Below, in pieces: positions 43,901 through 52,134 of a stretch of DNA of 64,000 bases. Each line of letters starts with the position of its first letter. The first letter of the stretch is position 1. Both the position numbers and the translations under genes were made by a program. The DNA lies in assembly GCF_900100075.1 (NCBI RefSeq), contig NZ_FNEG01000009.1, positions 113,400-177,399 of the forward strand. Reading direction: 5' to 3'. This stretch comes from Chryseobacterium jejuense. Lineage in GTDB: Bacteria > Bacteroidota > Bacteroidia > Flavobacteriales > Weeksellaceae. Under the pieces are notes generated by a model. It saw only the letters and a list, made by a program, of their open reading frames with translations. It was not told the origin of the DNA and did no database searches.

Positions 43901-43979
43901 AGAACTTAAGGAAAAGATTCCTACGGCACTTAACATTATTAAAGATGAGGAAAGGGGGAGTTTGATTGAGATTATATAA
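40944..43979 (+). CDS. sbcC: SbcCD nuclease subunit C (Rad50-like ATPase)
   Basis: 1011 residues. N-terminal Walker A in GAVGSGKSSVLEAISFALYGE (split to avoid length: GAVGSGKSS, about 34-42). Long coiled coils on both sides of the zinc hook CPLCGSQEHP (about residue 500). The C-terminal ABC part has the signature LSGGQAFQVSLSLALALAE and Walker B FFFIDEGFG, then a His-containing switch. The length is usual for SbcC. Partner of sbcD. Confidence 0.95.
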   Translation: MIPVQLTIEGLYSYQERQTIDFKNLTEAGLFGIFGAVGSGKSSVLEAISFALYGETERLNMRDKRAYNMMNLKSNSSYIEFDFINYENKLFRATRDFRRNSKKFEDVKPYSVTFYENINGKWVPLDHSNAEEIIGLSYSNFKRTIIIPQGQFKEFLELGAADRTNMMKEIFSLQRYDLQNNVSALNTRNRSELDQLEGQLKGFEEISEEKIQLQKDLLGEEQKKLVQANEKFEKVSQIYQQLKNLKTDFESLKQNRENFNKLSEQKPQMDVLEAQTELYDRTFRAFNPLITEKNRLSKSVVEKRNEKENQVKAVKETETAFNTVKEQLSVLESKFKALEQSRIQENDLSLMVQILKFYNEIKTLKERTQKGSEKVAEVEVQRDVIQKKITELSKSLDVLKGQKLDTSLLSNVGNWFIQHKNFKKSQQEQIEKIQKHQKQVELIAEELKPFGLQENFKADFNTKKEGLEAQKKELSQKLDHLKIQKELSRFASELHDGEACPLCGSQEHPHIVEFHDVNTELQEIEKKIKTVEQEAHQLQQQETAVEKILDRKKIFEEQLVSEQKVLQQIQKDMESHLQQFIWKPFSPDHEDDFEKKRSDSFAVEKKIEETDKTINLERETLEKENKVLEKYKNALEAFKLEEATKQKEINISRSNLKILEWESYAQKTVIEIEEAYQKLAQSNTETEQSYQKAAQQEKELAPKLAEQKAIVSQSEKQITELEKEISENQQTIDKALNENHFTTFNEVENILQQEINIQEARAKIQQFKIDFETLKKVIEGLELKLKDLSFDDEQFSLAEKQFGEAQTELKQINDAVVTMIAEKDRLEKEYKKKEELLKELTKLQKRSENLKLMMNLFKGAGFVQYVSSIYLRQLCDHANTRFHRMTRNQLSLQLNENNDFEIIDYLNEGRSRSVKTLSGGQAFQVSLSLALALAESVQSNAQADKNFFFIDEGFGTQDTESVNIVFETLTNLMKENRIVGIISHVEELKEKIPTALNIIKDEERGSLIEII

Positions 43980-43990
43980 TTTAAAAAACA

Positions 43991-44029
43991 CAAGAGTCAC
44001 AAAAATGTTTAAAATATTTGTGACTCTTG
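43991..44029. terminator. Hairpin between convergent sbcC and the flavin oxidoreductase
   Basis: Perfect 13-base stem CAAGAGTCACAAA / TTTGTGACTCTTG (43991-44003, 44017-44029) with a 13-base loop. T-runs are weak on the plus side, stronger (A-run to T) on the minus side. Confidence 0.7.
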
Positions 44030-44049
44030 CAGTTAAATAGTATCTGTAA

Positions 44050-45075
44050 TTACAGATTTTGAACCAATGGCTTTACTTCTTTCCCGAATAACTCAATGGA
44101 TTTCATCATGATGTCGTGAGCCGGATCACCAATATCCATATGCCCAATGAATCTTGTGATTCCGAAGAGCTCTTTCATATAAGCAATTTTATCTGCTACC
44201 TCAGCCGGGCTTCCGATGAATAATGCTCCATCTTTACTTCTTCCGCCATCATACTGCATTTTCGTATAAGGAGCCCAACCTCTGGAAGCTCCTATTCTAT
44301 CCATCTGAGATTTATAATTGTGGAAATATCCGTCTACCACATTCTGATCGTCACTTACAAAGGTATGTGAATGAATCGCAATCTGCATTTTAGACCTATC
44401 ATGCCCTGCTTTTTGATATTCCTGTTTGTAGAATTCGATCAGGTTTTTAAACTGAATAGGCATTCCGCCAATAATTGCTACAACTAATGGCATTCCTAAT
44501 TGGGCAGCACTTAAAACAGACTGTGGAGTTCCTCCTACCGCTCTCCAAATGGAAAGTTTACCGTCATTTTTTGCTCTTGGATATACCGTCTGATCTTTCA
44601 TCGGAGCACGCAATTTCCCTGACCAGGTCACATTTTCTTCAGAATTAATCTTTAATAATAAATCCAGTTTTTCATCAAACAGTTCTTCATAATCATTCAG
44701 AGAATAGCCATATAACGGGAATGACTCAATGAAGCTTCCACGTCCTACGAATATTTCTGCTCTCCCATTGGAAATTAAATCCAATGTTGAAAAATCTTCA
44801 TATACTTTTACCGGTTCAGATGAACTTAACACTGTAACACCACTCGCCAGTTTTATATTTTTTGTAATGCTTGCCGCTGCGGCCAGTACCATTTCCGGTG
44901 AAGAAACAGCATAATCTGGACGGTGATGCTCTCCCATTGCAAAAACATCTATTCCTACCTCATCCATGAATTTCACCTGCTCCAAAATTTCATGAAGCTT
45001 AACTCCTGCATCTCTATATTTCCCGGTTGATTGGTCAAAAGCCAAATCACCGAACATTCCTATTCCTAATTCCAT
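44050..45075 (-). CDS. LLM-class flavin-dependent oxidoreductase (luciferase-like)
   Basis: 341 residues. Bacterial luciferase-like pattern: MELGIGMFGDLAFDQSTGKY, VDVFAMGEHHRPDYAVSSPE, ISNGRAEIFVGRGSFIESFPLYG, WRAVGGTPQSV. It is likely an FMN-dependent monooxygenase that gets reduced flavin from a separate reductase. Substrate unknown. Monocistronic, with a -7 box at 45101-45108. Confidence 0.9.
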   Translation of the reverse strand: MELGIGMFGDLAFDQSTGKYRDAGVKLHEILEQVKFMDEVGIDVFAMGEHHRPDYAVSSPEMVLAAAASITKNIKLASGVTVLSSSEPVKVYEDFSTLDLISNGRAEIFVGRGSFIESFPLYGYSLNDYEELFDEKLDLLLKINSEENVTWSGKLRAPMKDQTVYPRAKNDGKLSIWRAVGGTPQSVLSAAQLGMPLVVAIIGGMPIQFKNLIEFYKQEYQKAGHDRSKMQIAIHSHTFVSDDQNVVDGYFHNYKSQMDRIGASRGWAPYTKMQYDGGRSKDGALFIGSPAEVADKIAYMKELFGITRFIGHMDIGDPAHDIMMKSIELFGKEVKPLVQNL

Positions 45076-45100
45076 ATTGTTGATTTTGATTTTATATAGG

Positions 45101-45108
45101 CAAATTTA
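45101..45108 (-). promoter_or_regulatory. Promoter -7 box for the flavin oxidoreductase
   Basis: Minus-strand TAAATTTG, 25 bases before the ATG at 45075. Confidence 0.5.
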
Positions 45109-45186
45109 CAGCTATGAAAAGGCAAATGCATTGATGTTTGATAAGATCGGAATTCTATTCAAACTTATTAAATAAGGAGATATCTT

Positions 45187-45216
45187 TTGTTAAGTATGCA
45201 AACTTATCTATATTTG
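45187..45216 (+). promoter_or_regulatory. Promoter for the 45231 gene
   Basis: TTG (45187-45189), 19 bases, TATATTTG (45209-45216). It places the start site near 45222 and so rules out the ATG at 45138. Confidence 0.65.
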
Positions 45217-45230
45217 GATCTAATAACTTT

Positions 45231-46043
45231 ATGAAAATGAGATATTCACTGATATTTTTTATCTTTCTAATAACTAACTTTTATTTTTCGCAAAATAAAA
45301 CGGAAATATATGTGATCGGAAATATACATGACAGCGTACCGAATTACCACCCTGCCATATTATTTGGAATACTTGAAAAAATAAAACCCGATATCACCCT
45401 CCATGAGGTTGACAGTAAGGGAATGAAAGAGTATGAAACCAATAATACCTCTAAAGAAAATGAGATCACTGCAACTAATTTATATCTTAAAAAACATCCT
45501 GGAACATTAAGATTCCCTTTTGATTTTGAGGGTAGAAATCAATACCGGAAAGACAAAGGAATGGTTCCTACAGACAACCTGTCTGTAAAATTGATTGACA
45601 GCCTTTACAAAGCTAAACAACTGTCATCTGCCGAAACAAAATTATATGAAAATTTTCTCAATACCACCAAGGAGCTCATGAAGATCGCAGAATTATCTCC
45701 TGAAAATTTCAATAATAAAACAACGGATAAAATTTCTGAAAAAAGACAAAATGCTCAATATTCAGGGTTAATAAAGATCACAGATCAAAGGCCCGAATTT
45801 GCTAACAGATATGTGACAAAGCCCAATGGTGAAAAAATAAGTTATAGAGATGGTTTTAAATTAATGTCCGGGTTTTGGGATCTCAGAAATCAAACTATGG
45901 CAAAAAACATTTATCATATAGCTGAAAAGTATCCTCATAAAAAAATCGTTGTTCTAACAGGGTTTCTACATCGTTATTATCTTTTAAAAGAACTGCATAA
46001 ACTGAACAATAAAAAGTATGTTATTAAAGAGTTTTATGATTAA
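45231..46043 (+). CDS. Exported protein with TIKI/TraB-like GxxH motifs
   Basis: About 270 residues from the ATG at 45231 or 45237, which give a signal peptide (MKMRYSLIFFIFLITNFYFSQ). Two GxxH motifs are visible: VIGNIHDS near the mature start and VVLTGFLHRYYLL near the C-terminus. TLHEVD lies between. This arrangement recalls the TIKI/TraB superfamily (putative metalloproteases). The similarity is by pattern only; the protein could belong to a different fold. No operon partner. Confidence 0.6.
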   Translation: MKMRYSLIFFIFLITNFYFSQNKTEIYVIGNIHDSVPNYHPAILFGILEKIKPDITLHEVDSKGMKEYETNNTSKENEITATNLYLKKHPGTLRFPFDFEGRNQYRKDKGMVPTDNLSVKLIDSLYKAKQLSSAETKLYENFLNTTKELMKIAELSPENFNNKTTDKISEKRQNAQYSGLIKITDQRPEFANRYVTKPNGEKISYRDGFKLMSGFWDLRNQTMAKNIYHIAEKYPHKKIVVLTGFLHRYYLLKELHKLNNKKYVIKEFYD

Positions 46044-46312
46044 TATAGTTTTCAATTAGCAGAAATACATATTTGAGGTGAACGCAGAAGTAAAATTTCA
46101 TGCTATTTTTAAGGTACAAGAACATTTCAACTTCGTTCCATATAAGATTTCCAGCAAGAAAGATTTACACACAATATTTTGTACTACAATATTCTATGCG
46201 CCTATGTGCTTAAAAAAAATATTTAACTACATAGGCACATAGTTTTTTTATGCATTAATAAAAATCATTCGTTCATTAGTTGCAATTATAAAGCTGTATA
46301 CAATTTTATTGC

Positions 46313-46337
46313 AGATAAAATCCTTGCGCCTTAAAAG
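46313..46337 (+). repeat. Dispersed 25-base repeat, copy B
   Basis: 23 of 25 positions agree with 18201-18225; 22 of 25 with the reverse complement of 48726-48750. Confidence 0.65.
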
Positions 46338-46374
46338 CATGTAGAAAGGAAAGAAACTTAGCATCTTCTCAACA

Positions 46375-46403
46375 AAAAATCCAACCTAAATGGCTGGATT
46401 TTA
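46375..46403 (-). terminator. Terminator of the S9 peptidase gene
   Basis: Stem AAAATCCAACC / GGCTGGATTTT (one mismatch) 3' of the stop at 46407 on the minus strand, followed by T-rich DNA. Confidence 0.75.
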
Positions 46404-46406
46404 TTA

Positions 46407-48545
46407 TTATTTCTTCAGATTCTGATCAAAATAATCTGTGATTTTCTGCATCAAGTGAACTCTGTCTTTTCCAATTACGTTATGTGGATGTCCCGGATAA
46501 GCAAAGTAATCTAATTGGACCCCATTATCTACAGCTGATTTGATAAACTTAATGGAATGCTGCCATACCACTACATCATCCTGTGCTCCATGAATCATCA
46601 ATAATTTCCCTTTCAGATTCTGAACTTTATCCAAAAGATTAGCGGTTGCATATCCTTGTGGATTTTCCTGTGGAGTATCCATATATCTTTCTCCGTACAT
46701 GATTTCGTACATATTCCACTCAATTACCGGTCCACCAGCGACTCCTACTTTAAATACATCTGGTTTACGAAGCATGAAACTTGTGGTCATGAATCCACCG
46801 AAGCTCCATCCGTGAATACCCATTTTGTCTCCATCTACATAAGGAAGTGATTTTAGATAATCCACACCTTTCATTTGGTCATTCATCTCTGTTGTTCCCA
46901 GATTTCTGAAAACAGCCTGCTCGAATTTCATTCCACGGTTGGCAGAACCTCTTCCGTCCATTGTGAAGATGATGTATCCGTTCTGAGCCATATATTCATA
47001 CCAAAGATTTCCGGAAGACGGGAAAGTATTTGTGATTAGCTGTAAGTGCGGTCCGTTGTATAGATAAACAATGGTTGGATATTTTTTGTTCGGATCAAAA
47101 TTCGTTGGCAGAATGATCTTTCCATATAAAGGAGTTCCGTCATCAGCTTTTAATTCTACATTTTTAATTTCCGGTCTCTGATAATTCTTTAATGGATTCT
47201 CAGAAGTAAGAATATTGGTCGTTTTTAAATTCGAAGTATTAATAATATTTCCTACCCTAGGTGTATTTGCATTACTGTAAGCATCATAGATATAATTTCC
47301 ATCATTGCTCAGAATTCCAAAATGCATTCCTTCAGCAGCGTCCAATCTTTCCATCTTGAAGTTTGCCCAGTTGATCTTATATAAATGTCTTTCCAGAGGA
47401 GTTTCTTTAGTAGAGGTAAAGAAAATTTCTTTTTTCTTTTCATTAAATCCCAGAACCTCAGTTACCAGCCAATCTCCCTTTGTGATCTGAGCAACCAATC
47501 CTTTTTCAAGATTATAATGGAAAAGATGATTGTATCCTGTTCTCTGGCTCTGCCAGATAAAATCTGTATTTGAATTCGGGAAGAAAGTAAGTGGGTGCTG
47601 TGGTTCAACATATTTGCTGTCTGTTTCTTCAAATAAAGTCTTTACCAATGTTCCTGTGGCAGCATCATATTGATTCATTTTCATATGATTCTGCCCTCTG
47701 TTTAGTACTCCTACAAAAATATATTTTGAATCAGGGCTCCAGGTAACTGCCGTTAGATACTGATCTTTTTCACCATCAATCTTCAGAAAAGTTGTTGCCT
47801 GAGTTTTGATATTGAAAACCCCTAATGTTACCTGATGAGAGGTTTGTCCTGCCATTGGGTACTTGATGTTATGGTTAACAGCAGGAGTTACAGACCAATC
47901 AATGATTGGATAGTCTGCTACCATGCTTTGATCCATTTTATAGAATGCTACACTTTCAGAGTTCGGTGCCGGGAAAATTCCGGTATCAATTCCGAATTCA
48001 TTTCTGTGAACGGTTTGTCCGCTAATGATATTCTCATTAGCTTCATTAGTAACCGCTATCGTCTTCCCGTTTTTATTAACAAATAAATTATTCTTTGCGG
48101 TAAAAGCAAAAGTTTGCCCATCACCAAACATTTTGACATTAGCTGCATCCTGATCTACCGTCGCTGAATTCTTTATTTTCCAATCGTTTCCTGATTTTTC
48201 AATCCAGAACATCTTACCATTTGTATTGAAATATCCGTTAGATGTACCTGTAAATTTAATAGGTGGAACAGATTTTAGCTTATTATCAGCAAACTGTCTG
48301 TTCAGCTGTGTAAGAGATATCAGAGTATCCTGTTTGTTTGTTTTTAAATCTGTAGCCAGATATCCACCTTTTACGGACTGAATATAGGATTTCCCATCTG
48401 CAGACCACGAAAACTGTGAAATATTTTTCACGGCAAGGTTGGTTCTCATTCCATTTACAGCCTCCGCCATTGTGAACTTCTGTGTTTGGGCAAATGCTGA
48501 GCTACCCAAAACAAGCATCAATAAAGAAAATTTATGTAATTTCAT
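46407..48545 (-). CDS. S9-family serine peptidase (dipeptidyl peptidase IV type)
   Basis: 712 residues with signal peptide MKLHKFSLLMLVLGSSAFAQ. Residues ~30-450 form a DPP IV-type beta-propeller (many WSPDSKYIF-like repeats). The C-terminal hydrolase has the Ser in GWSFGGFM (about 553), Asp in GAQDDVV (about 634) and His in GHPHNV (about 687). It cleaves dipeptides after Pro or Ala; a periplasmic or surface location is likely. Own -7 box at 48565. Confidence 0.93.
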   Translation of the reverse strand: MKLHKFSLLMLVLGSSAFAQTQKFTMAEAVNGMRTNLAVKNISQFSWSADGKSYIQSVKGGYLATDLKTNKQDTLISLTQLNRQFADNKLKSVPPIKFTGTSNGYFNTNGKMFWIEKSGNDWKIKNSATVDQDAANVKMFGDGQTFAFTAKNNLFVNKNGKTIAVTNEANENIISGQTVHRNEFGIDTGIFPAPNSESVAFYKMDQSMVADYPIIDWSVTPAVNHNIKYPMAGQTSHQVTLGVFNIKTQATTFLKIDGEKDQYLTAVTWSPDSKYIFVGVLNRGQNHMKMNQYDAATGTLVKTLFEETDSKYVEPQHPLTFFPNSNTDFIWQSQRTGYNHLFHYNLEKGLVAQITKGDWLVTEVLGFNEKKKEIFFTSTKETPLERHLYKINWANFKMERLDAAEGMHFGILSNDGNYIYDAYSNANTPRVGNIINTSNLKTTNILTSENPLKNYQRPEIKNVELKADDGTPLYGKIILPTNFDPNKKYPTIVYLYNGPHLQLITNTFPSSGNLWYEYMAQNGYIIFTMDGRGSANRGMKFEQAVFRNLGTTEMNDQMKGVDYLKSLPYVDGDKMGIHGWSFGGFMTTSFMLRKPDVFKVGVAGGPVIEWNMYEIMYGERYMDTPQENPQGYATANLLDKVQNLKGKLLMIHGAQDDVVVWQHSIKFIKSAVDNGVQLDYFAYPGHPHNVIGKDRVHLMQKITDYFDQNLKK

Positions 48546-48564
48546 TGTATAAAATTGAATCCAT

Positions 48565-48572
48565 CAAAAATA
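48565..48572 (-). promoter_or_regulatory. Promoter -7 box for the S9 peptidase gene
   Basis: Minus-strand TATTTTTG, 19 bases before the ATG. Confidence 0.45.
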
Positions 48573-48725
48573 AGAAATAAAAATCATCCGTTAAGAAACG
48601 TTAAAATAAAAGATTCATAAAATGGAATTCATTCATCAATAGAAATTATTTCTTAACTTAATCGTAGAATTTTGTGGTGTTAATTGGGGAAGCACAAAGA
48701 CGCAAAGTTTGTTTAATAAAGTATA

Positions 48726-48750
48726 TTTTTAAGCCGAAAGGATTTTATCT
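48726..48750 (-). repeat. Dispersed 25-base repeat, copy C (reverse)
   Basis: Reverse orientation; TTTTTAAG then GGATTTTATCT. 22 of 25 positions agree with copy B. Confidence 0.6.
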
Positions 48751-48875
48751 GTGATACATTGATTGAGAATATTAAAATGAAAAGTTGAGAGGTTAAATAG
48801 AATAAAAGTTCATCACTTAAATGAAGTTATTTCATTTCTTATCCTATATCAATGACTCGTATATGCTCTCTGTTC

Positions 48876-48883
48876 TAAATTTG
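48876..48883 (+). promoter_or_regulatory. Promoter -7 box for the YceI gene
   Basis: TAAATTTG, matching TAnnTTTG, 35 bases before the ATG at 48919. Confidence 0.5.
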
Positions 48884-48918
48884 CATCATTAATAATAACA
48901 AAAAAATACAAAATTACA

Positions 48919-49431
48919 ATGGCAACAAAATGGATTTTAGACCCAACGCATAGTGAAATTACTTTTAAAGTAAAACACATGATGATTTCTAATATAAAAG
49001 GAAGTTTCAGAACTTTCACTGCTGAAATTGAATCTGAAGACGAATTCTTCGCAAACGCTAAAACTACAGCTACGATCCAAACGGATTCTGTATTCACCAA
49101 TAATACCGACAGAGACAATCACTTAAAGTCTGCTGAGTTCTTCAATGCTGAAGCTCATCCAACGATCACTTTTGACTCTCTGAACCTGAATAATGAGGTG
49201 GTAGGAAACCTTACTATTAACGGGATTACAAAACCTGTAGCATTAGATGTAGACTTTGGTGGAATTAATGTAGACCCATGGGGAAATACAAAAGCAGGTT
49301 TCTCTTTTGAAGGAAAAATCAGCAGAAAAGATTTCGGACTGAACTGGAATGCAGCTCTTGAAGCAGGAGGTGTAATGGTAAGTGACGATGTAAAAATTGC
49401 CGGTGAATTACAGTTTGTAAAACAAGCGTAA
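48919..49431 (+). CDS. YceI-family protein, cytoplasmic form
   Basis: 170 residues. Lipocalin-like YceI fold: MATKWILDPTHSEITFKVKH at the start, ISNIKGSFRTFTAEIE, SAEFFNAEAHPTITFDS, GNLTINGITKPVALDVDFGG. YceI domains bind isoprenoid chains. There is no signal peptide, unlike many YceI proteins, so it is likely cytoplasmic. Followed by a DODA dioxygenase gene. Confidence 0.92.
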   Translation: MATKWILDPTHSEITFKVKHMMISNIKGSFRTFTAEIESEDEFFANAKTTATIQTDSVFTNNTDRDNHLKSAEFFNAEAHPTITFDSLNLNNEVVGNLTINGITKPVALDVDFGGINVDPWGNTKAGFSFEGKISRKDFGLNWNAALEAGGVMVSDDVKIAGELQFVKQA

Positions 49432-49512
49432 TTAATAACATACATTATAAAGGGTTCAGGGATTTTTACTAAAAACCTTGGACCTTTTCTTTTTTATTAA
49501 TATTCAACACTT

Positions 49513-50340
49513 ATGAACCTCAACGATCTTCAAAATATAAGCGAAAGTTTCAACAACACACAGAGAATGCCGGTTTTATTCCTTGGGCATGGCTCTCCGA
49601 TGAATGCTATTGAAGAAAACCAATTTGTACAGGGATTCCGCAAGACAGCAACTGAGATTCCAAAACCGAATGCTATTCTATGTATTTCGGCACATTGGTA
49701 TACTCCCGGAACTTTCGTTACCGCTATGGAAATGCCTAAAACCATTCATGATTTTTATGGATTCCCGAAGGAATTGTTTGAAGTACAGTATCCCGCTCCG
49801 GGAAGTCCGGAACTGGCCAAAGAGACTGCTGAACTTTTACTTCCTGTAGAAGTAGAGGAAGATCATAATTGGGGTCTGGATCATGGTGCATGGTCTGTCA
49901 TCAGGCATTTATATCCTGATGCTGATATTCCGGTGATCCAGCTCAGTATTGATTATACAAAACCTCCACAATACCATTATGATCTCGCCAAAAGGCTGAA
50001 TAAGCTCCGTGAGAAAGGAATTCTGATTATAGGAAGCGGAAATATTGTTCATAACCTGCGTATGATCGACTGGAAGAATATCAATACCGTAGGCGCTGGC
50101 TGGGACTGGGCGATAGAAGCTCGTGAAAAAACCAACAATTGGCTTCTGGATGGTAATTTTCAGCATATTATTGATTATCATAAACAGGGAACTTCTTTAC
50201 AGTATGCTGTTCCTACTCCGGATCATTATCTTCCTTTGATTTACACTTTAGGATTGAAGGATCAGGCTGAAGAATTGACATTATTTAATGATGAACTTAT
50301 TGGTGGATCATTAAGTATGACAAGTGTGAGAATTGGATAA
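49513..50340 (+). CDS. DODA-type extradiol ring-cleavage dioxygenase (YgiD-like)
   Basis: 275 residues. LigB-fold motifs: MPVLFLGHGSPMNAIEEN (about 19-36), CISAHWYTPGTFVTAM, YPAPGSPELAKE, DHGAWSVIRHLYPDADIPVI. His residues in GHGSPM and SAHW probably bind the metal. YgiD of E. coli has 4,5-DOPA dioxygenase activity; the natural substrate here is unknown. Runs after YceI with a ~80-base gap. Confidence 0.92.
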   Translation: MNLNDLQNISESFNNTQRMPVLFLGHGSPMNAIEENQFVQGFRKTATEIPKPNAILCISAHWYTPGTFVTAMEMPKTIHDFYGFPKELFEVQYPAPGSPELAKETAELLLPVEVEEDHNWGLDHGAWSVIRHLYPDADIPVIQLSIDYTKPPQYHYDLAKRLNKLREKGILIIGSGNIVHNLRMIDWKNINTVGAGWDWAIEAREKTNNWLLDGNFQHIIDYHKQGTSLQYAVPTPDHYLPLIYTLGLKDQAEELTLFNDELIGGSLSMTSVRIG

Positions 50341-50355
50341 TGTGATATTATAATA

Positions 50356-50389
50356 AAAAGGAAACACCTCAGTTGAGATGTTTCCTTTT
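50356..50389. terminator. Terminator between DODA dioxygenase and S8 protease
   Basis: Stem AAAAGGAAACA / TGTTTCCTTTT enclosing CCTCAGTTGAGA, with T-runs on both strands; the two genes are convergent. Confidence 0.88.
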
Positions 50390-50408
50390 CTTTTTATAGT
50401 ATTATTAT

Positions 50409-51890
50409 TTACTGTACTGCTTTTAAAACATTGATGTTTCCATAGCCATAGCTTGAATTAACAGTTGGATAATAGGTTGCCGACTGTCTCATTTTATTAA
50501 GCACCTGATCTCTGGTCCATGATGGATTTTTAGCCCAAACCAACGCTGCAATTCCCGCAGTAGCAGCCGTTGCCACTGAAGATCCACCTACATAATCAGC
50601 CTGCCCATTATAATAACTTAAAACCGGAACTGTATTTCCTGATGCTCTTTCCATCTGGAAGGTAAAATCAATCTGGCTTCCGGAGTGGCAAACATCACAT
50701 TTTTGGTTGGAAGTTCCTTCTTTTACCCCTGTTATCGCTTGTGTTTCGGACATTGAAGCAGGAAAAATAACGCCTACAAAATTCGTAAAGCTGGTAGATG
50801 TTCCTCCTGCACAGAAAATCAGTTTTCCTCTTGCATAAGCATATTTTACTCCATCCTCAATTTTTCCTACTGAAAATATATGTCCCATAGACATAGAGAT
50901 AATTTTCACATTGGTATTGTTTCCTAATTCCGTAAATGCTGTTTTCACTCCATTTTGTTCACTGGAAGTTTCCAATACAACATTTTCGGCAGCACGATAG
51001 GCGATAAGATTTGCATTATAAGCTACTCCTACAGGAAGACCTGCATTATTTCTAGGGGCAGTCATTACAGAAGCCATTTTGGTTCCGTGCCCACACTGAT
51101 CCGCTGAACCATCGGAATTATACACTCCGAATTTACTGATTGTTCTTCCTGAGGATGCTCCATTATTAAAGCTAGATCCCAATAAAGACTGATCCGGAGA
51201 AACTCCTGTATCAATAAGACCGATAGTGACTCCAGCTCCTGTGCTGTAGCTCCAGGCATCAGGAATATTATGTTTGGTAAATGCCCATGGAATTTTTGCA
51301 CTTGGTGTTGTGGAGGTATAATCTACCGCACTTAAGGTAGCTGTGGAAAAACCACATCCTGAAGAACCGCTGCCTGAAGATTTTGCTGTGGTATTGTATT
51401 TAGCTTCGTTTTCGAAATAATGATAGTCTGCAGGCTCTACATATCGGATGTTTTTCATCTGACGAAGAGCTGTTATTGTTTCCTCCTTTTCGATGGTAAC
51501 ATCCATCTGGTTAAGATATTGATCGGAATTCAAGAGAAATCTTGCAGATCCTCTCCCTTCAGATTTTTCAATGAGATTTAAAATCTCTTCCTGCATATTT
51601 TTGTTATCCGGAGATTTACTTCTGTCAAAATCATCTTTGGATGAACCAAATCCAATAGATACCATTCTGTTGCCACGGAAAATGGCACTCCAAAGAAAAT
51701 GATCGGATTCATTCTTCCAATTGAAAGCTCCATCCTTTTTTATAGCCTGATTGATCCTTTCATTGATCTGTTTTTCCGTTAACGGAGTTTTCTGAGACAT
51801 TTCAATGTTTGAACTCTCATTGCGAAGTTCTTCCTGTGTACAGGAGTTTAAGGCAAAAAATAATGCCAGGAAAAATACACTTTTTTTCAT
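50409..51890 (-). CDS. S8 (subtilisin-like) serine protease, lipoprotein
   Basis: 493 residues. Lipobox LNSC. A ~170-residue pro-region with an I9-like end (MKNIRYVEPADYHYF) precedes the catalytic domain. The catalytic Asp is in GLIDTGVSPD (about 228), His in CGHGTKMASV (about 268) and Ser in GGSSVATAATAGIAAL (about 440). Cys in CDVCHSGSQ may form a disulfide. It ends without a type IX sorting domain. Confidence 0.92.
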   Translation of the reverse strand: MKKSVFFLALFFALNSCTQEELRNESSNIEMSQKTPLTEKQINERINQAIKKDGAFNWKNESDHFLWSAIFRGNRMVSIGFGSSKDDFDRSKSPDNKNMQEEILNLIEKSEGRGSARFLLNSDQYLNQMDVTIEKEETITALRQMKNIRYVEPADYHYFENEAKYNTTAKSSGSGSSGCGFSTATLSAVDYTSTTPSAKIPWAFTKHNIPDAWSYSTGAGVTIGLIDTGVSPDQSLLGSSFNNGASSGRTISKFGVYNSDGSADQCGHGTKMASVMTAPRNNAGLPVGVAYNANLIAYRAAENVVLETSSEQNGVKTAFTELGNNTNVKIISMSMGHIFSVGKIEDGVKYAYARGKLIFCAGGTSTSFTNFVGVIFPASMSETQAITGVKEGTSNQKCDVCHSGSQIDFTFQMERASGNTVPVLSYYNGQADYVGGSSVATAATAGIAALVWAKNPSWTRDQVLNKMRQSATYYPTVNSSYGYGNINVLKAVQ

Positions 51891-52134
51891 ATGTTATAAT
51901 TTTGATTGGAGTCACAATATAACACTTTCATGAGAATTAAAAGTTTTAAAAAAGTGAATTTAGCATTATATGAATATTAATTTTAAAGATAATAGTTTAA
52001 TATTCTTAAATAATTGATTTTTAATGAATATTAGTATAAATTATAGATAAAACTGACCAGCCCATCAATAATTCTTTGAATTTTTGACACCCTCCGGAGG
52101 GAAATTTTCACACCTCCAATTGGGCTTTATTTGA
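51891..52134. other. Intergenic region with dispersed hairpin copy 2
   Basis: Very AT-rich upstream of the S8 protease. Copy 2 of the composite hairpin (TTTGACACCCTCC then GGAGGGAAA, 52076-52109) lies here, enclosed by AGCCCA (52059-52064) and TGGGCT (52121-52126), forming a ~68-base stem-loop near the GNAT stop. Confidence 0.5.
52059..52126. repeat. Dispersed composite hairpin, copy 2
   Basis: CCCTCCGGAGGG palindrome at 52090-52101 inside AGCCCA / TGGGCT arms. Related to 38246-38290 in shape and in the TTTGACA-CCCTnC core. Confidence 0.5.

Larger units (their letters stand above)
46044..46406. other. Intergenic region with dispersed repeat and terminator
   Basis: About 360 bases between a plus-strand gene and the convergent S9 peptidase gene. 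It holds copy B of a 25-base repeat (46313-46337) with similar flanks, and the terminator of the peptidase at 46375-46403. Otherwise it is AT-rich with no ORF of note. Confidence 0.6.
48546..48918. other. Intergenic region with promoter pair and repeat copy C
   Basis: About 370 bases between the divergent peptidase and YceI genes. It holds both promoters' -7 boxes and the reverse copy of the dispersed repeat at 48726-48750, with ACAAAGACGCAAAG to the left, itself common around this repeat. No ORF was seen. Confidence 0.6.
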
